Assembly (NCBI GenBank): GCA_013397435.1
Contig: VZRG01000764.1
Location: forward strand, 274,707 to 338,706
Source of the DNA: Erythrocercus mccallii
Lineage: Eukaryota; Chordata; Aves; Passeriformes; Dicruridae
Direction of reading: 5' to 3'
Length of the DNA stretch: 64,000 nucleotides
Under the pieces are notes generated by a model. It saw only the letters and a list, made by a program, of their open reading frames with translations. It had not been told where the DNA came from and made no database searches. Position numbers and translations under genes: made by a program. Below, in pieces: positions 36,166 to 49,900 of the stretch. The first letter of the stretch is position 1; every line of letters begins with the position of its first letter.

Positions 36166-39100
36166 TAGTTATTTACTCCATATTAGAATGCATGTAAGTT
36201 GGTCAGCAGTACCAAAAAATGCCTATTTTGTTTGTAAAAAGGTAATTTTTCAATTAAATTAATAGTTGCATTCTCAATCTCTTAATTTTTAATTTCTTTT
36301 TATTTCTATTACCCAGATTAACAATATTTCCCAGAAATATTTTATATAATCTCAGACTGGATCAAAAGTGTGGATTAGTGCTGGTGTATAAATGTTGTGA
36401 CACTTTTTACAGAATCAGCATGACTCCACATTTACTATGTCCACTCACTCTCAAAGTATTAATAAAAAACACCCTTATTTTATGAAAGTAAATGTTGCTC
36501 ATATCCAGACTCCACATAAAGATTTCCACAAAGCAACTATTGCCTTCAAATGGATAGCAATAAGCTATGTTCAGTGACCTTTACAATTTCCAATTACAAA
36601 ACTGCCCATTCTTGCAGAGTTTTCATTTATGTTTTTTATTCTTTGTTTCTGTTAATTTATCAATCAATTAAAACTGCTGCTGTTTCAGGCAATAAACTAA
36701 TGTTCACTATCCTCTTGGCACATATTTTTTTTTGTTGAGCAGAGGCTAGATATTTAAACTGACAAAGTCAAGTTCCTCCATGACTTTATCTGAGATACTG
36801 TCAACAATTTACTTTCTTGATCCTGTTTCTTTTCAATTAAATCAAACCCAGCTACATTTACATTTTATTAAGCCTCTGTTTGTTCTGTAGCCCATGACCA
36901 ATGCCACTTGAATCAACTCTGAATTCTTCCATATGTGGCTATCCCAAAATCATCCCAAAGTTTATAGCTTTTATATATTAAATTCTTGTGCCTTATATGA
37001 AGGGAACAAAATGACAACTGAATACCAGTTTTCATCAGAACTAATCTGATTTTTCTGCTCTATTGTAAAATATAGTTTAGTGTTTCTATCACTGTTCATA
37101 TGAGGTTTTGGGTTCATATGAGATCAAGGGTTTTACTAATTGTTTGTTGCAATAATCTAACAGCAGTGTAATAAAATCTCACGCTTCACAACAGGATGTA
37201 ATTAGCAGCTAAATTTGGGAAGGAGTGGGTGCCCCAGCTGGTTAATTCACAAAGGTTCCTCCTTGGCTCACTAACTAAATGATCATGACAGAATCAACAG
37301 AAGAGGGCAATGGGTAACTCTGCCTGTACTGCTACATTTGTTTGTCATTCAAGAGTAGATCTTCAGCCATTCCTTCTCTCTAGAAGAATTATGAGACCTT
37401 CTAATTCTTAAAGCTTATTCTAATAATAATTCTAATTCTTAAAGACTAAATCATCTTAATGTTCTGATTATTTGATCTATAAAACTGTTTAATTTTTTGC
37501 ATATATATGTTCCAATAAAATGTTTAATATTTCCTGTGGAGACAGTTGTTTCTCTTCATTTATAGATATTCAGTGGCGAGTATTTTAGTCCATCCAATAG
37601 AATTTATGTAAGAGTGTGTTTGTATTTATAGTATCGGGTTTATGCCTTTTTGTTTATTAATCATGTAGTTTTTACATTGATCTAAAAACAGTGACTTCAT
37701 CTGAAATTCAACTCAAGTGAGGAAACTTTACAAAAAGAACATTGAATCACTAGGTTTTGTCTCAGTGCCTCTTTCTTAGTTTTACTTTTTAATCTTTTTT
37801 TGCTATCTTTGAATGTTGTCTTGAAACTATCTTCCACATAAGTTACTCTGTTTTGCTCATTCTGACAATTGTTTTCCAACTGTGTAACCCCTGGAAATGC
37901 ATTATTGCTGTTACGTGGCTGAGCTTCTTTGTTTCTAGAAAGAAGTTCATTCCTTGAAAATTGTAGTGATACTGTTGATTTTTTTTTCTGAGAGAATTCA
38001 AGGTTCACTAAGACAATGAAATACTTTACCTTTCTATCTGCCCCCATTCCTGCCCTTGCTCTTTCTTTCCCCTCCCTTCCCTTCCTTGTTCCATGACTGT
38101 CAAAATAACTATTTATTCCTAAAATGTGGCAACAAGTTGGCATCATACTCTGGACATTTTTTACATAGTCAAAATTAACCTACACAGAACTGAACCTGGA
38201 ATATTTGTGTATAGGCATTTCTCTGCATATAAATTCACATATACAACCTAAATATTATTCAGATAGTTTATTTTCACTAAAGAGGTGATCTTATTTTTTT
38301 AACGTTTGTGAATAAACTCATGTTTTAAAATGTCATCTATACTGTCGAGTGTTTAGAGTGATTTCTAAATTACTTACATAGCAAGGATTTCCCGTGTTGT
38401 TTTGCCTTTCACTGCAAAGATAGTGAAGAAGTAGTGTTTTCCAACATTAGAAGATTAAAAATCTGCGGTTAACAAATTTTTTTGTATTTTGCCTTTATGA
38501 AATCACAACATATCCAATTTTCACTCCTGTTTTTCTCCCTCCAGAGAGTTATTGCTATACTTGAATGAATAGCATATACTCCAATCACTGCCCATCATAA
38601 TTTTGCTAAATGGATTTAGTCTAGATGATGTGTATTTCTCTTTAGGAAGTCCTCTCCTCCTACATCTTTTGATGCATCAGAAAACCAAAACAACGTATCT
38701 GGTGTATTAGGAAAACTAGAAATGTTTTAGAAGTGTATGTTTAGACAGATGTTTCAGATGATAAAAAAACCAGAAATGTGTAGTCAGGTGTGACAGATGC
38801 CTCTTATTCTGTTACCACAATGTGCCAGGAAATTATTTTTAAATCACAGAGCCTCACTTTTGATCAAATTTCTACCAGCTGGATTTCCACTGTATTATAT
38901 AAGAAGCAAACTTTACTCTGGTATATTTATAATGCTCCAAAGTGATATGACTTCTATAGCAAGACTATTCCAGAGTCTTCCACTCTTCATACTATGTTTT
39001 TTCTGAAACTCACATTTTTTTATCTTAAACTCACTGAAATTGAGAGTACTGAGCATTACTTTTGACTGCATCAATATTTAAAACCAAGGACACCACTTAA

Positions 39101-39358
39101 TTTCAGGGTTTTGTAATACACAAATATTTTAAGCACCCTTAGCAAGAAAATTTCTCATATTATTCCAAAAAATTGTAGATGAAGCATAATTTTCTTTACT
39201 TCTTGTATTGTTTCATCACCAATTGGAAAATATCAAACAATTCACCTTTTTTCGGTGTTTGACTTGCCTTGCGTCAAAATCATACATCTCCCATGCCACA
39301 CAGTACTGTCCTGGTAGTGAAATACAGGGACTTAAATCTATAGTTCTGTAGCTTTAAT

Positions 39359-39360
<2 letters not shown>
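36166..39360. other. Non-coding sequence with one unexplained long open frame
   Basis: AT-rich and without recognisable repeats. It contains the longest open frame not explained by a mobile element (37697-38146, - strand), listed separately. Otherwise I see nothing that I can call. Confidence 0.5.
37697..38146 (-). other. Open reading frame of 149 codons, probably chance
   Basis: The frame starts with two methionines and gives a hydrophilic protein rich in K, R, S, N and Q. It has a basic patch near residues 21-40 (RKGREGKERARAG) and a basic C-terminal third containing DSKKRLKSKTKKEALRQ. There is no hydrophobic membrane segment, and I recognise no domain. It does not look like CR1 or retroviral protein. 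Assuming about 7% stop codons in sequence this AT-rich, a frame this long is expected roughly 0.2 times by chance in 64 kb of six frames, so chance is quite possible. Alternatives are an unrecognised exon or a processed pseudogene. Confidence 0.15.

Positions 39361-39398
<38 letters not shown>
39361..39398. repeat. Poly(T) tract, 38 bases uninterrupted
   Basis: Thirty-eight consecutive T residues, far longer than other homopolymers in the window. On the - strand it is poly(A), which could be the tail of a retrocopy. No AATAAA lies within 30 bases upstream of it on that strand, and I recognise no transcript there. It may also be an expanded homopolymer. Confidence 0.98.
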
Positions 39399-39399
<1 letters not shown>

Positions 39400-41312
39400 T
39401 AGGAGGACATCCAGTTCTTCACACAGCAAACATGTTTACTTTTTCCCCTAGCAATGTGATTGAAAAGGAACATCCCAATATCTGTATCTGCTGGGACTAA
39501 GATTTGTGAAATAGATTTCCTGACTACATTTATTTCCAAGCTAGAGAGGAGTTAGGAAATTTAGGTGAGAATCTCTGGAGGAAAATTTGAGAAATAAATT
39601 GGAAAACAAATTCATTGTTTGCTGCAAAGTTGCATCTGCACTTTAGCTGCTGGCATTTTAGTTGCTCCTCAACTTGGGAATGAAATACTTTACAATGGCA
39701 GTTTTCCCTCTGATTCCTTTTGGGAAGACAACTTTCAGCTTGACAAAGAAAATGGGTTTTGGAGATGTGAGTATTACACTGATAACAATTCTTAAAAAAA
39801 AAAAAGTGAAAGAAAGGTTAAAAAGGGGGGAAACCCCCACAAAATATGGAACTTATTCCATTTAATTCCTGTTAATGTTTCTATTTTTCATTTTTAAGTT
39901 ATAAAACAAAAAAGGAAATTGTCAATAAAACTCATGGCTGCCACAGCCTAGAAGCAGATGTCTAACATCTAAATTTTTCTTAAGGACCCCAGGTTCCTGA
40001 CCCTGCATGAAACCTAGTTTCTTAAGAATTTTCAGAATGTACCTGTGGGATGACTTTCCATTTACTTCCACGTTGAATTATTAACACAATAATGAAAACC
40101 TTTGTATTCAATTTAAATGTAAAACAAAACAAATCCAACCTAAACCAAACAGCTCATTCCTGACCACAAAAGGTTTATAATGTTTATCTAATTCTGATAC
40201 TTGGGCTATGAGTATCAGGGAGAATTTGCATTTTGGTTTTGCCCTGTTGCAGAGGTATATCAAAATCTAATCAATTGCAGAAAAAAAAAAAAAGAAAAAA
40301 ATTACAGACCTATAAATATTGGAACAAGTCAGAATTACTGAAAATTAATTCAGTGCTCAGATGATAAATTGCAATCTGCCAATGGAAGATTTTCTACTTG
40401 CTCAAACTTTTATATTAGAAAAGGCCAGGAATACTCTTTCAAGGATCTTACTAGTTTTTCTTTTTATTTTCAAAAAGCCATTTTGTAGGTTATATTTCAA
40501 GCTGATAGTTGTGTTCAAGGCTTATGTTTGAAGCTTCATATCAACTCAATCAGAAACAAGAGCTACTGCTTTTACCAGACAGGGTGATTCCAAAAGCCAG
40601 TGCATGATTTAGATTAGAGAACTCATGAACGCCTTTGAATGTGTGCACTCTCTAATTATGTCCCAATTTTATATAGAATCATATGCAAATGCCCCTCTTT
40701 TCCCAGGAAGTGTCTTAAGACATATGTAGCCATCCCTGGCAGAAGGTCTGCTTTGTTCCAAATAGAGTGAATTTGGATGGTAGGTTTAAATGCTGTATTT
40801 TTGGGCATTGGCACTCTGAGCAGAAATCACCTTACTGAGTCTGATAGGTCTCCTTCAGCTGATACAGAGTATACCATTGCATCTCACCCACTAAATTGCT
40901 TGTCCTATTATTTCTTGGCCTCAATTATTAATGATTTTCAATGCTTACTAACTTGGAAGTATTTTTCAATTTGTTGGTTTTATAGACAATCTTTGGATTG
41001 TTATCTGGCATGAAACATTTTCACATGTATTATGCTCACTGTACTCTGGTCTACTGTGTGTGGCATCCACACAGTGAAAGTAAATATATCTCACTTCTGG
41101 AGTATATGATAACTAATTCAACACCCCTCCCCCCCAATATTCATTATTTCTTCACAACATTTTATAAACTTAGAGTAAAAATTAAATATCTGAAGGAAAA
41201 GGCAGAAATTGGTGCATTTCACAAGTGGCTACCAGTCCTGCTGTAAAATATTGGTAACGTGTACATTAATATGGTTATTATATGATTAAATATACAATGA
41301 ATATATAATAAT
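39399..41312. other. Non-coding sequence, nothing recognised
   Basis: AT-rich sequence with several A runs (near 39793 and 40281). I see no exon, RNA gene or dispersed repeat that I can support. Confidence 0.5.
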
Positions 41313-41763
41313 TGTGGGAAATAAAAAAAAAAGAAAACTCTCATAGCAGTGCAGATGTAGGCCTAAAGTTAAAAAGATACAAGAATGAGGACATAGAAAA
41401 ATGAGACTGTGTTTTTGTGCTGTGTAGAGTAAGGCACTAGTAGAAAAATATGTTAAGTGAGATAATAGAAAAGTTTAATAATGAGGTTTTGTGCTTTGTT
41501 TGTAGAAGAGTATAAAATGTTCCTGAGTAATAGGAAGCACCTCCTGTTAGATATAAGGTATACGTGTAGTTTTAATGATTAGTTTATGCAGATGCCTGTA
41601 AGCTCTTAAGTTGTTATTAGTTAGAAAACTTTTAAAAGGCTTTGTAACACAGAGAATTTTGGCTGCTGTTGGCAAGAGCTGTTGTTATCTTCCATGTCTT
41701 ACCCTGTATTGAGGCTGATGTCACAATAAAGCTCAAGGAATGTCTTCTGGCAGTCCCGTCCCA
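41313..41763 (+). mobile_element. Candidate solo LTR (endogenous retrovirus)
   Basis: The segment starts TGTGGGAAATAAA and ends GGCAGTCCCGTCCCA, giving TG..CA ends. It has a TATA box, TATAAAA at 41511-41517, and a polyadenylation signal, AATAAA at 41725-41730, about 30 bases before the end. U3, R and U5 therefore appear in + strand order over about 450 bases. No internal retroviral sequence is visible on either side, so this is a solo LTR. The flanks (ATAAT / TTATT) do not form an exact direct repeat, so the boundaries are tentative. Confidence 0.6.
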
Positions 41764-43934
41764 TTATTTAGAAAATTATAGATCCAACAAATAATGAATT
41801 AATTTTTAGAAAATAGCCCAGCAGCACACTTTTTTTTTTTTTTTTTTCCCCAATGCAAGTATTGTATATATTCTTTCCAGGTGAGTTTTCCTGAAATTTC
41901 TATGCTGTGCCACTCTTTTTGTTCTGTCTGAAGAGCAAATTGCATAGGAAGAACAAAATCTTTTGGAAATTTGGCAATTTGGTAAAAAGAAAATAAAATT
42001 AATGCATTTAAGACTCATGCAGTTAAAAAAATAGATAAGTCATATGGGGAAAAACCATATTGCTTATGTCCATTGAATGAAAGAAGGAAGGGAATATTGT
42101 TCTTTCAGAAAATGAAAGAAAGCTTCTTATGTACATTTAATGGTCACGTCCTACATACAAGACTAAATAGAAAGTGTCTTTTCAATCTGTATAAACCTAT
42201 CTATCTTGCAGATTTTTGTTAGGCCTTAGCTTGTCTGGTTTTGATCTAGTTTTGACTGGTTTACATATCTCTGTTTAAGGCTACCCTCTCTATCACATTT
42301 CATGTACAATGTGATGCTTTTATTCAGTGACAAGAATAAATACGCAGTGTCTCTTGTTATTAGCATACTCTGAAAATATAATAAAGGAAGAACTGTTTGG
42401 AACAGTGTGAATCTCTTTCATAAAATGTAAATTATAAATATCCATCCAATGGGCTAATCACAATGCATTATACATATTTTCTGATAAGCAGGAAAATTGC
42501 AGAGATTCAGATAGATACAATTAACAGAATGTAGAAAACTGTGGAAGAAAAAGGTATTTCTAAAGAGGCTCTAATCACAGGGTTTAAAATGAAATCATCC
42601 TACAGGTGATTAATTACACTCCAAAATACATTTTCCTGATCATTAAAATAATAGTTTGTTTAATGTATGGTATTTTATTACTCTGAATAACAATGTTTGG
42701 AGCCTCTCAGGATAAAGATGGTAACTTTTATTGTGCTTCGGGATACAAGTACTATATAAACCATATGTTGAGAGTGAAGTCTTAATAAATAAAAAATATT
42801 TTGCAAAATAATTATAGATTGTATTAAATTTGCCTTAGAGTTTGATTCTCCAAAAGTTTGTTCAGCCTCATATTTTCTAAAGAAGTATATTGTCCTTTAT
42901 GTTTACAACTGAACTCTTTCCCAATTAATATAATGCAGTTTACCACTTAATTATTGAAAATGCTGTTAAGCTATTTCACTAATAACACAAATGACTCTGA
43001 TACAATTATAGCATGAAATATTTCTGACAAAGAGACTGAGGATTTTTTCATATATCAATTTTAGGAAGCAGGAGAGGGGTGGCCAAATGTTGTGTTGATG
43101 TATCCAAATCCTCAGCTCATAAAATGACTGTTTATGGGTCTTTCTGCAAGCAGGAATCATTTTCCTCTCTAAGTTGTTAGAAGATGCCATGGTGTAGTTC
43201 TCACTGAGACTTCCCCCATCAAAATTTGTTGACCTGAGTCCTGAGGTCAGTACAGTATTCCTTTCTTGAAGATGGTAATTTCCACTAATGTTGAGAGGCA
43301 GCTGTAAAACCAATAACTCATACTCAAAAGCAAGTTTTTTTGAAAGAAAAGGTATACATTTTCTGTTAAGTCATGTAAAACCTTTAAATAATGGATTGCT
43401 ATGAAAATTTAGCAATTATCCAAGACATAAATATATATTTTTTATTCTCAATGACCTCTAGAAATTAGAGAGGAAGACGTATGGAAGCATAGTAGATTAT
43501 GGTGTGACATGTGCAGTATAGAAGTTTTTGCATACTTTATATCAAACAATTAATTAATACAGTTCATAAGTAGATACTGGAATTCAGGAACTTCTCTCCA
43601 AGTTCAGTCTCTAATACACTTTGTTCTTTGCTGCATAATGGACACGTCTATATCAGTATTTTAGTATAGCTCTGGGGTGACCTCTTGAAATGAGCTGTAT
43701 TATTTTCTCTGTTTCCTAGAAATTACCAGTGGTACAGCTATTGCATGAAAAATGGAGTACTGTGTATTACATAATTTTTGGACCTTTCTTTGTAAAAACA
43801 AAATATAAATTTAGATTTGAACACAGTTTGATAGAGGAGGACCTAAATCTAGGCCTACTGCTTCCAAGGTACTCCTTTAGCAGTAGACCAATTTTACAAT
43901 GAATATGGTAACTTTTGAACTTTTGACGGAACAC
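41764..43934. other. Non-coding sequence, nothing recognised apart from a poly(T) run
   Basis: AT-rich sequence with an 18-base poly(T) at 41830-41847 soon after the LTR. An open frame of 115 codons at 42966-43313 (-) has no recognisable domain and I take it as chance. Confidence 0.5.
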
Positions 43935-43960
43935 GAGAGAGAGAGAGAGAGAGAGAGAGA
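43935..43960. repeat. (GA)13 microsatellite
   Basis: Thirteen perfect GA dinucleotides. It is a likely length polymorphism and also a potential binding site for GAGA-type factors, but nothing nearby supports a regulatory role. Confidence 0.98.
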
Positions 43961-46900
43961 AAGCAGAGGTTCATGTGCAGTGAACACCCTAAACACCCCA
44001 GAAGTGCTGTGCACCTTTAAAATTAGGTTCTATCAGACTACAAATTAAGTCAAGATATTTTTTGCATAACATTCAGAATGAATCAGAGGAGACATAGAGT
44101 TGCGAGTCAGCCTTCTGTACTCTGCTGTCATAAGCCTACTGTGCTTCTGAAAAAAACATCCTTTAACCCAGATTTCTTCCTTGGACCAGAATCTTTTCAA
44201 TGGATGCCTAAATTGTGATAAGTTTGACATGATCCTTTCCAGATGCCTACAAACAGTTTTTCAAACTTGCAGGATATGTAGATCTCTATATATGCTCCTT
44301 GAGATCCTCAGGAGCCCCTCAGTTCCTGCAGTAATATAGTTTCCCAGGTCATCCGCACCCTGTCATATCTGCCTGCACTCTGTCTCTGTGGCCCTGGAAG
44401 ACCCACAGATCAAGGGGCAGGAAAGGCACCTTTTCCTCTGCAATAATATATCTTAGTAAAAAAGTATGTCATACAATAACATGTGCAAAAGCAGACCTAT
44501 CTGTCATAATACATCCCATGTCTCCACAGCACTTTCATGAACTGGGCATTTCAAAATAAAACCACACTTACGGAGTTTTGACTTTGGCTTTTGTACAAGT
44601 ATTGGTCTCCTCTAAGAGACACATTTTCTTTTTTCCTGTTGATCACACTTCTCTGAATTAGGGAAATAACACACATTATTGAAAAATGAAATGTATTTGA
44701 ACCTATTACACCTCTTCATCTGCAGGTTTTAGATAACTACATAGGTTTTAGATACCTACGTTCTTCTCTGACTGCCATCCTTCATGTAATCAGATGTCAT
44801 ATATTAATAGCTTCCCCAAAAAGCAAAACTTGAGCAGTCCAAAGCAAGTTGTTTCAATTCTGAATTAACAGTGACTACTAGATATCAAGATAAATACAAA
44901 GGAGCAAGGGTTAGAAAAAGACCCTTTTAAAAATTTTATGTTGAATACTGCACACTACTTAATCTGTTACATGTCTATGGTGCTTCCAGATTTTGTTGTG
45001 TCAGGTTGCAGTCCAAAGCTGATTACGGCTCATTTATTTTGGCATAAATGTAGTAGTTCCAGGAGTAGAAAATAATGATATTACTGACCAAATACTGAAA
45101 TCTCACACTTTTAAGATGATGATAATTACAACCATTAAGAGGAATAATATTTAGTCAACTAAGTATTAAGGTTTTGAACAATATTACTGATCTAACTTGT
45201 GCTGAGTGTCAGACTCAAATTCTGATTGCCAAATTCTGAATCAAAGGGTGAGAAAATTGGAACATGTTTTTTTCCTCTTCCTCAGTTTCTGTCTTTAAAA
45301 CATTAATTATTTTCCTGCATTTAAATATATTGTATCTGAATTTGCCATGTAGAAATATGACACTGCAAGACTACGTTTACAGAAGATTTTGAGAAAAAAT
45401 GTAGGCGAAACAGGTACATTACATCCTGTGGAGAAATGTATACTACCAATACCTCATTTGACTATATTTCTCAGTGTAATATCTGTGTCATTCTGTGGTA
45501 AAAAGTAGAACTACTCTTTATAAAAAAAACCCTTATATTTCATGAATATTCAATCTGGAGTTCAGTGGTCCATGGGGAAGTTACATCTCTTTTTCACACA
45601 GAGAATTTAATTACATAAATATTGTTTATGCAGAAAAATAACTCAGACTATGTGGAATATCTCCCATGTAAACTTTTAACATTATGGTTCTCTCCACCTT
45701 TCTTTCCTTTTACAATCAAATATATTAGGGTTTTTTTAATTCTCCTCTGAAACAGGTTAATTTTTAGTTTCTCATTTGGGAGTTTATTCCTCACTTCAGG
45801 GTTAACATTTCTATTCGGGAAGGGTAAAGAAAGTTGTAAAGAAAGTAGTTTTGATGACTTTAAATGTGAGAAAAATCTGGATTTTTTAAAATTTATTTTT
45901 CTGCTAGGTTTGTTTGTTTGTTGAGGGGTTTTTGTTTATTTGGAGGGGGTTTTGTCTGTTTTAATAAAGCCTAGAGATGCTTTGTAGTCTGAACTGTATG
46001 GAAAGTTTCAGTATCTTCAGTACCAAAGTCATAGCTTCATACTATCATGTACTGCTCTACCTTCTGAATAGCATATGTTGTATATGTTGTAAGAGATGTG
46101 GTACAAGTGATCTATTTTTAATGTTATTGTTATAATGTAATCCCTTGAAATAGACTGCCTAAAGAGAGTGTAATTAGAACTAAACTGGAAGAGAGGCTTA
46201 GTGATCCATCAGCTGAATATCCATAGACCTGCTAAGGTTGTGGGTTGATATACTGATAAAGATATATATAAGTTGCATTTTTTCCCAATTTTTAAATGAT
46301 TTTTCCTAGTTGCCAACTGCACTTAAGTTCATAGAGAAATAGAGTTTTTCAGCTAGGGTTATTTGTATTATTTTTATGGAGAGCATTAAGTGGGATTTCC
46401 AGACATATATTAGGACATAAAGTGCAAACATTACAGGTTTTGACTAGGCAGAAGAATTCCTCAGATGCGTTAATGGAATCAAGGTCTAACATTGTAAGAT
46501 TTAACTGCTGCTAATTTTCTTTTCTGGAGCAAAAAGATGACAATGATAACTTGGGTCTTAAAAATCGAAGCTTTTGAATTATGAGTAGAATATTGAAAGC
46601 AAGGATGTGTTACACTTTCCCAAGGGAGAGATGTTTCATTACAATACATTACTTGTAGTTGTCTGAATTCTGACCCTGTGATTTCAAACCACAGGTAAAA
46701 TTATTACCTTGTTTTAAGCTGTTCTTTGAGAACTACCCTTGGTGTTTTGAGCAGTTTAATAAGAATCTTTTGGAACACATTTCTGAAAGTGGGAAGTGAC
46801 TTTAAACAGAGTAAGTTAAACATTTAAATAACTAGATGTCAGGAATATGCAGTTGGACTTGCTTACCGTGGGCTGTAAACCGAGCACATGTAAAATACAT

Positions 46901-49900
46901 ATCCATTACCTGGATCACTGATTTCACACCACTTACTCTTATGTTGAGCTTGTCAGCATCAACTTGCATTACTGTTTGGATAATCAAATTAATTTTAAAT
47001 AATGTTGGAAGTCTATCATGAAACTGTGGCAAATTTATACCAGAGCAACCCATTCTTGCAGTGCTGAGATTCAGGATTTGGTCATCTTCTATATTAATGT
47101 AATTACAGAAACCATGCATGCAAAATATTTAATGTTTATGTGAATTAATAGAATTATTGATCTCTGATCTTCCATGCTAAGAAGATTTATGTACTGTGGA
47201 CTTTTATTTATAATGAAATTTTATCAGAATGACAACATTGTCCTGTATTACCTGTCTTTTCTGTGACAAGGCAAGATTGAAACCTTTTCCACTGCAGTTT
47301 TGTTATTTTTTTGAAAGTAGGCAGTTGATCGAGTGCCGTACGTGCCTGGAATAAGAAACACACATTCTGAAGATAGCCATAGCATCTAAAATTATATTGT
47401 TATATACATGTGAAAGCCTGAAAAAAAGAACAACCTTTGAAAAAGGCTCACTGGCTAGACATCTAAAGAAAAAGGCAGTTAAATCTCATTCATCTATTTA
47501 CCTGTGGGGCTAAATTCACATGGAACCCTCCCAACCAATTTACAAAAAAGGTAATTTACTGTAGCTGCTTTTATTGGCATAAGAAATAGTTTGAGTAACT
47601 GAAAAAAATAACCAAACAAACCAACCAGCACTTAAAACCCTCTGAAAAATACCCCATCCAAAGTCATGTAAATATTTCAATCAGAATGAAATTCTAATTT
47701 CTAATAGTTTTTACTATACCTGTAAGGTTTTTTGTCTCATCAAAAAGAAAAGGAGCACTTGCAGACTGACACAATAAATTGTATTAATAAGGGGGTCATA
47801 TTTGAATATATAATGTATTCTTCCCCCTTTTGCTGCACACCTCTGGGAGTAAGCAGCATCTGTTCACCCCCGATTCAATGAGTAGTTGAAGAATGTGCTC
47901 AATTACCTTACTTTATGCAAATCTTATCATGTTTACTAGTTTATAGAATACAACAATATTAAAATGTTACCTCTTTTATCTCTAAAAATAAATTAAGAAC
48001 ATTGCTTTTATAAGAAAATTCTTGTATTTATATTGGCAATAAAAATAGTTTTGGAAGCAGGCATTGTATTTCATAATTATGTATTTTAGTAATAATAAAA
48101 TAATATAGAATATAGAAAATTCATAGTATAATATATATTGTAATATAGAAAAAAATTATGGTGTTAACTCTAAATGTTAACATCTATTTGCTATACTACA
48201 AATAACTTTCTAAACAATATATATACATAAAGGATTTAAGTACATTAATTTCAAAAAGGAGAAATAGAATTGTGTTATGTATGGAAAAGACTAGATTTTG
48301 TGACCTTCGTTCTATCTCCAGAAGACAATGGGTAATTTGAGGCCATTGTGGTAAAGAAAAGATAGTGTTGGAAACTCTATCATTAAAAAAAATGTTTCTT
48401 AACTGGAGGGGTATCTGACCGCATGCTATCAAAAATTTTGGACCAAGAGTTACAGCATACTGTCAGCACAAATGTTCCTGGATTTAGTCTACATCTTAGA
48501 TCTCAGGTAATACTTAAAAAGAGCTCCTATATTGGCACTTCTATAACAATTTATTAATCTGTACTTTTCACATTTCCAGGCCAGATTATGTGATGCAGGG
48601 CAAAAAGCTTAATATCATAGAAATTGTCAATTTTTTTTCTTGGTTTATGCATTTTTGTTGCTAAATGTGAAGTTATTCAGTTGGGTTAAGTTTCCGTTAA
48701 GCTAATTCACAGGGAAGGATTTTCCAGGGCTCCCTGGTGAAAACCCACCAGAGATATCAAGGGAAATCTATGCTGAAAGGACAGGTAGATCTAGAGTTTC
48801 TTAAGGGAGAGCCACACAACTGAGTTTATGTAGAGGAAAAAAAACACTGATTGAACTTAACTGTTCAGCAATGTGAAGAGTAATGAGCCTAAGTGGTGAG
48901 CTTAAGTGGCCTGAGATAACAGCATCTCTTCCACACACGTGCTGTTAGACACTGCCCCAGTGATTATAGTTACTGTGTTGAAACATGCCTGGTACCATGT
49001 TGATCCATTGTATAAATGTCATTTTCTGCATTATAATAGATTTCTGTGAACAACATGGATTTTCCATGTATGTTTTTCATTTTCAGGTACTAAAATAAAG
49101 CTGAACTAGCTTTTTGTTCTTCAACAAAAATTAAAATCTAGTGATTTTTATCACATTTTTTCTTTCTTATTTGTTAAAATAACTTACTAAGACCTAAAGT
49201 TGTAGAAGAAAAAAATCATAAGGTAACAGAGATAATTGGAATGTGCCAGTTTATCATAATTTTTTTTCTCACAAATTCTTATGAGAGGATTAATGTGATA
49301 TAATCCTCCTAACTCATGCTGTCTTTTTATTTTGATTTTTTTGTTGTTGGATAGATGGATTTTTTTTGTTTGGGTTTATACTTGCTTTGGTTTTCTTCTT
49401 TAGTTTTTTCTAGTGGGACATCAAAAGAAAAGTACTTGTACCTGAGCAGTGAAATCACAAAATCTACAAAACAACTTTTCATAGTTCTTGTACCTTGATT
49501 CATTCAGTGTCCATGGCTGTATCATAAGACCTAGCACCAGTCTACATTTTCCAGGGTGCTGAGAACAGAAATGACCCCTCAGGTCCTTAAGGATTACCCA
49601 CACGATGTTTCCAAATGATAACAAAGGAACAGGAGCTTCAGTCTGACTTCTACAAAACTGAATAACTCAAAATCAGGTCACTCCTCAAAAATTTGCCTTA
49701 AACTTTTTTCAGTCAGCCAACATGACAATATTTTTGCAGATACCTTTTTGGTTCTTTATTTTGCCTTATGATGTCCCATTAAGATAAATTTTTTCCAGTT
49801 GTCTGATATCTTTCAGCACTACGCAACTTGGAGAATATCCAAGTAGATTTCTACCACCTTCCTGGAGAGGATTTCTGCTTATGCCCTACTCCATATCCAT

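Noticed and set aside
42966..43313. 115-codon - strand frame
   Set aside because: No domain, no splice context and a length within chance expectation for AT-rich DNA.
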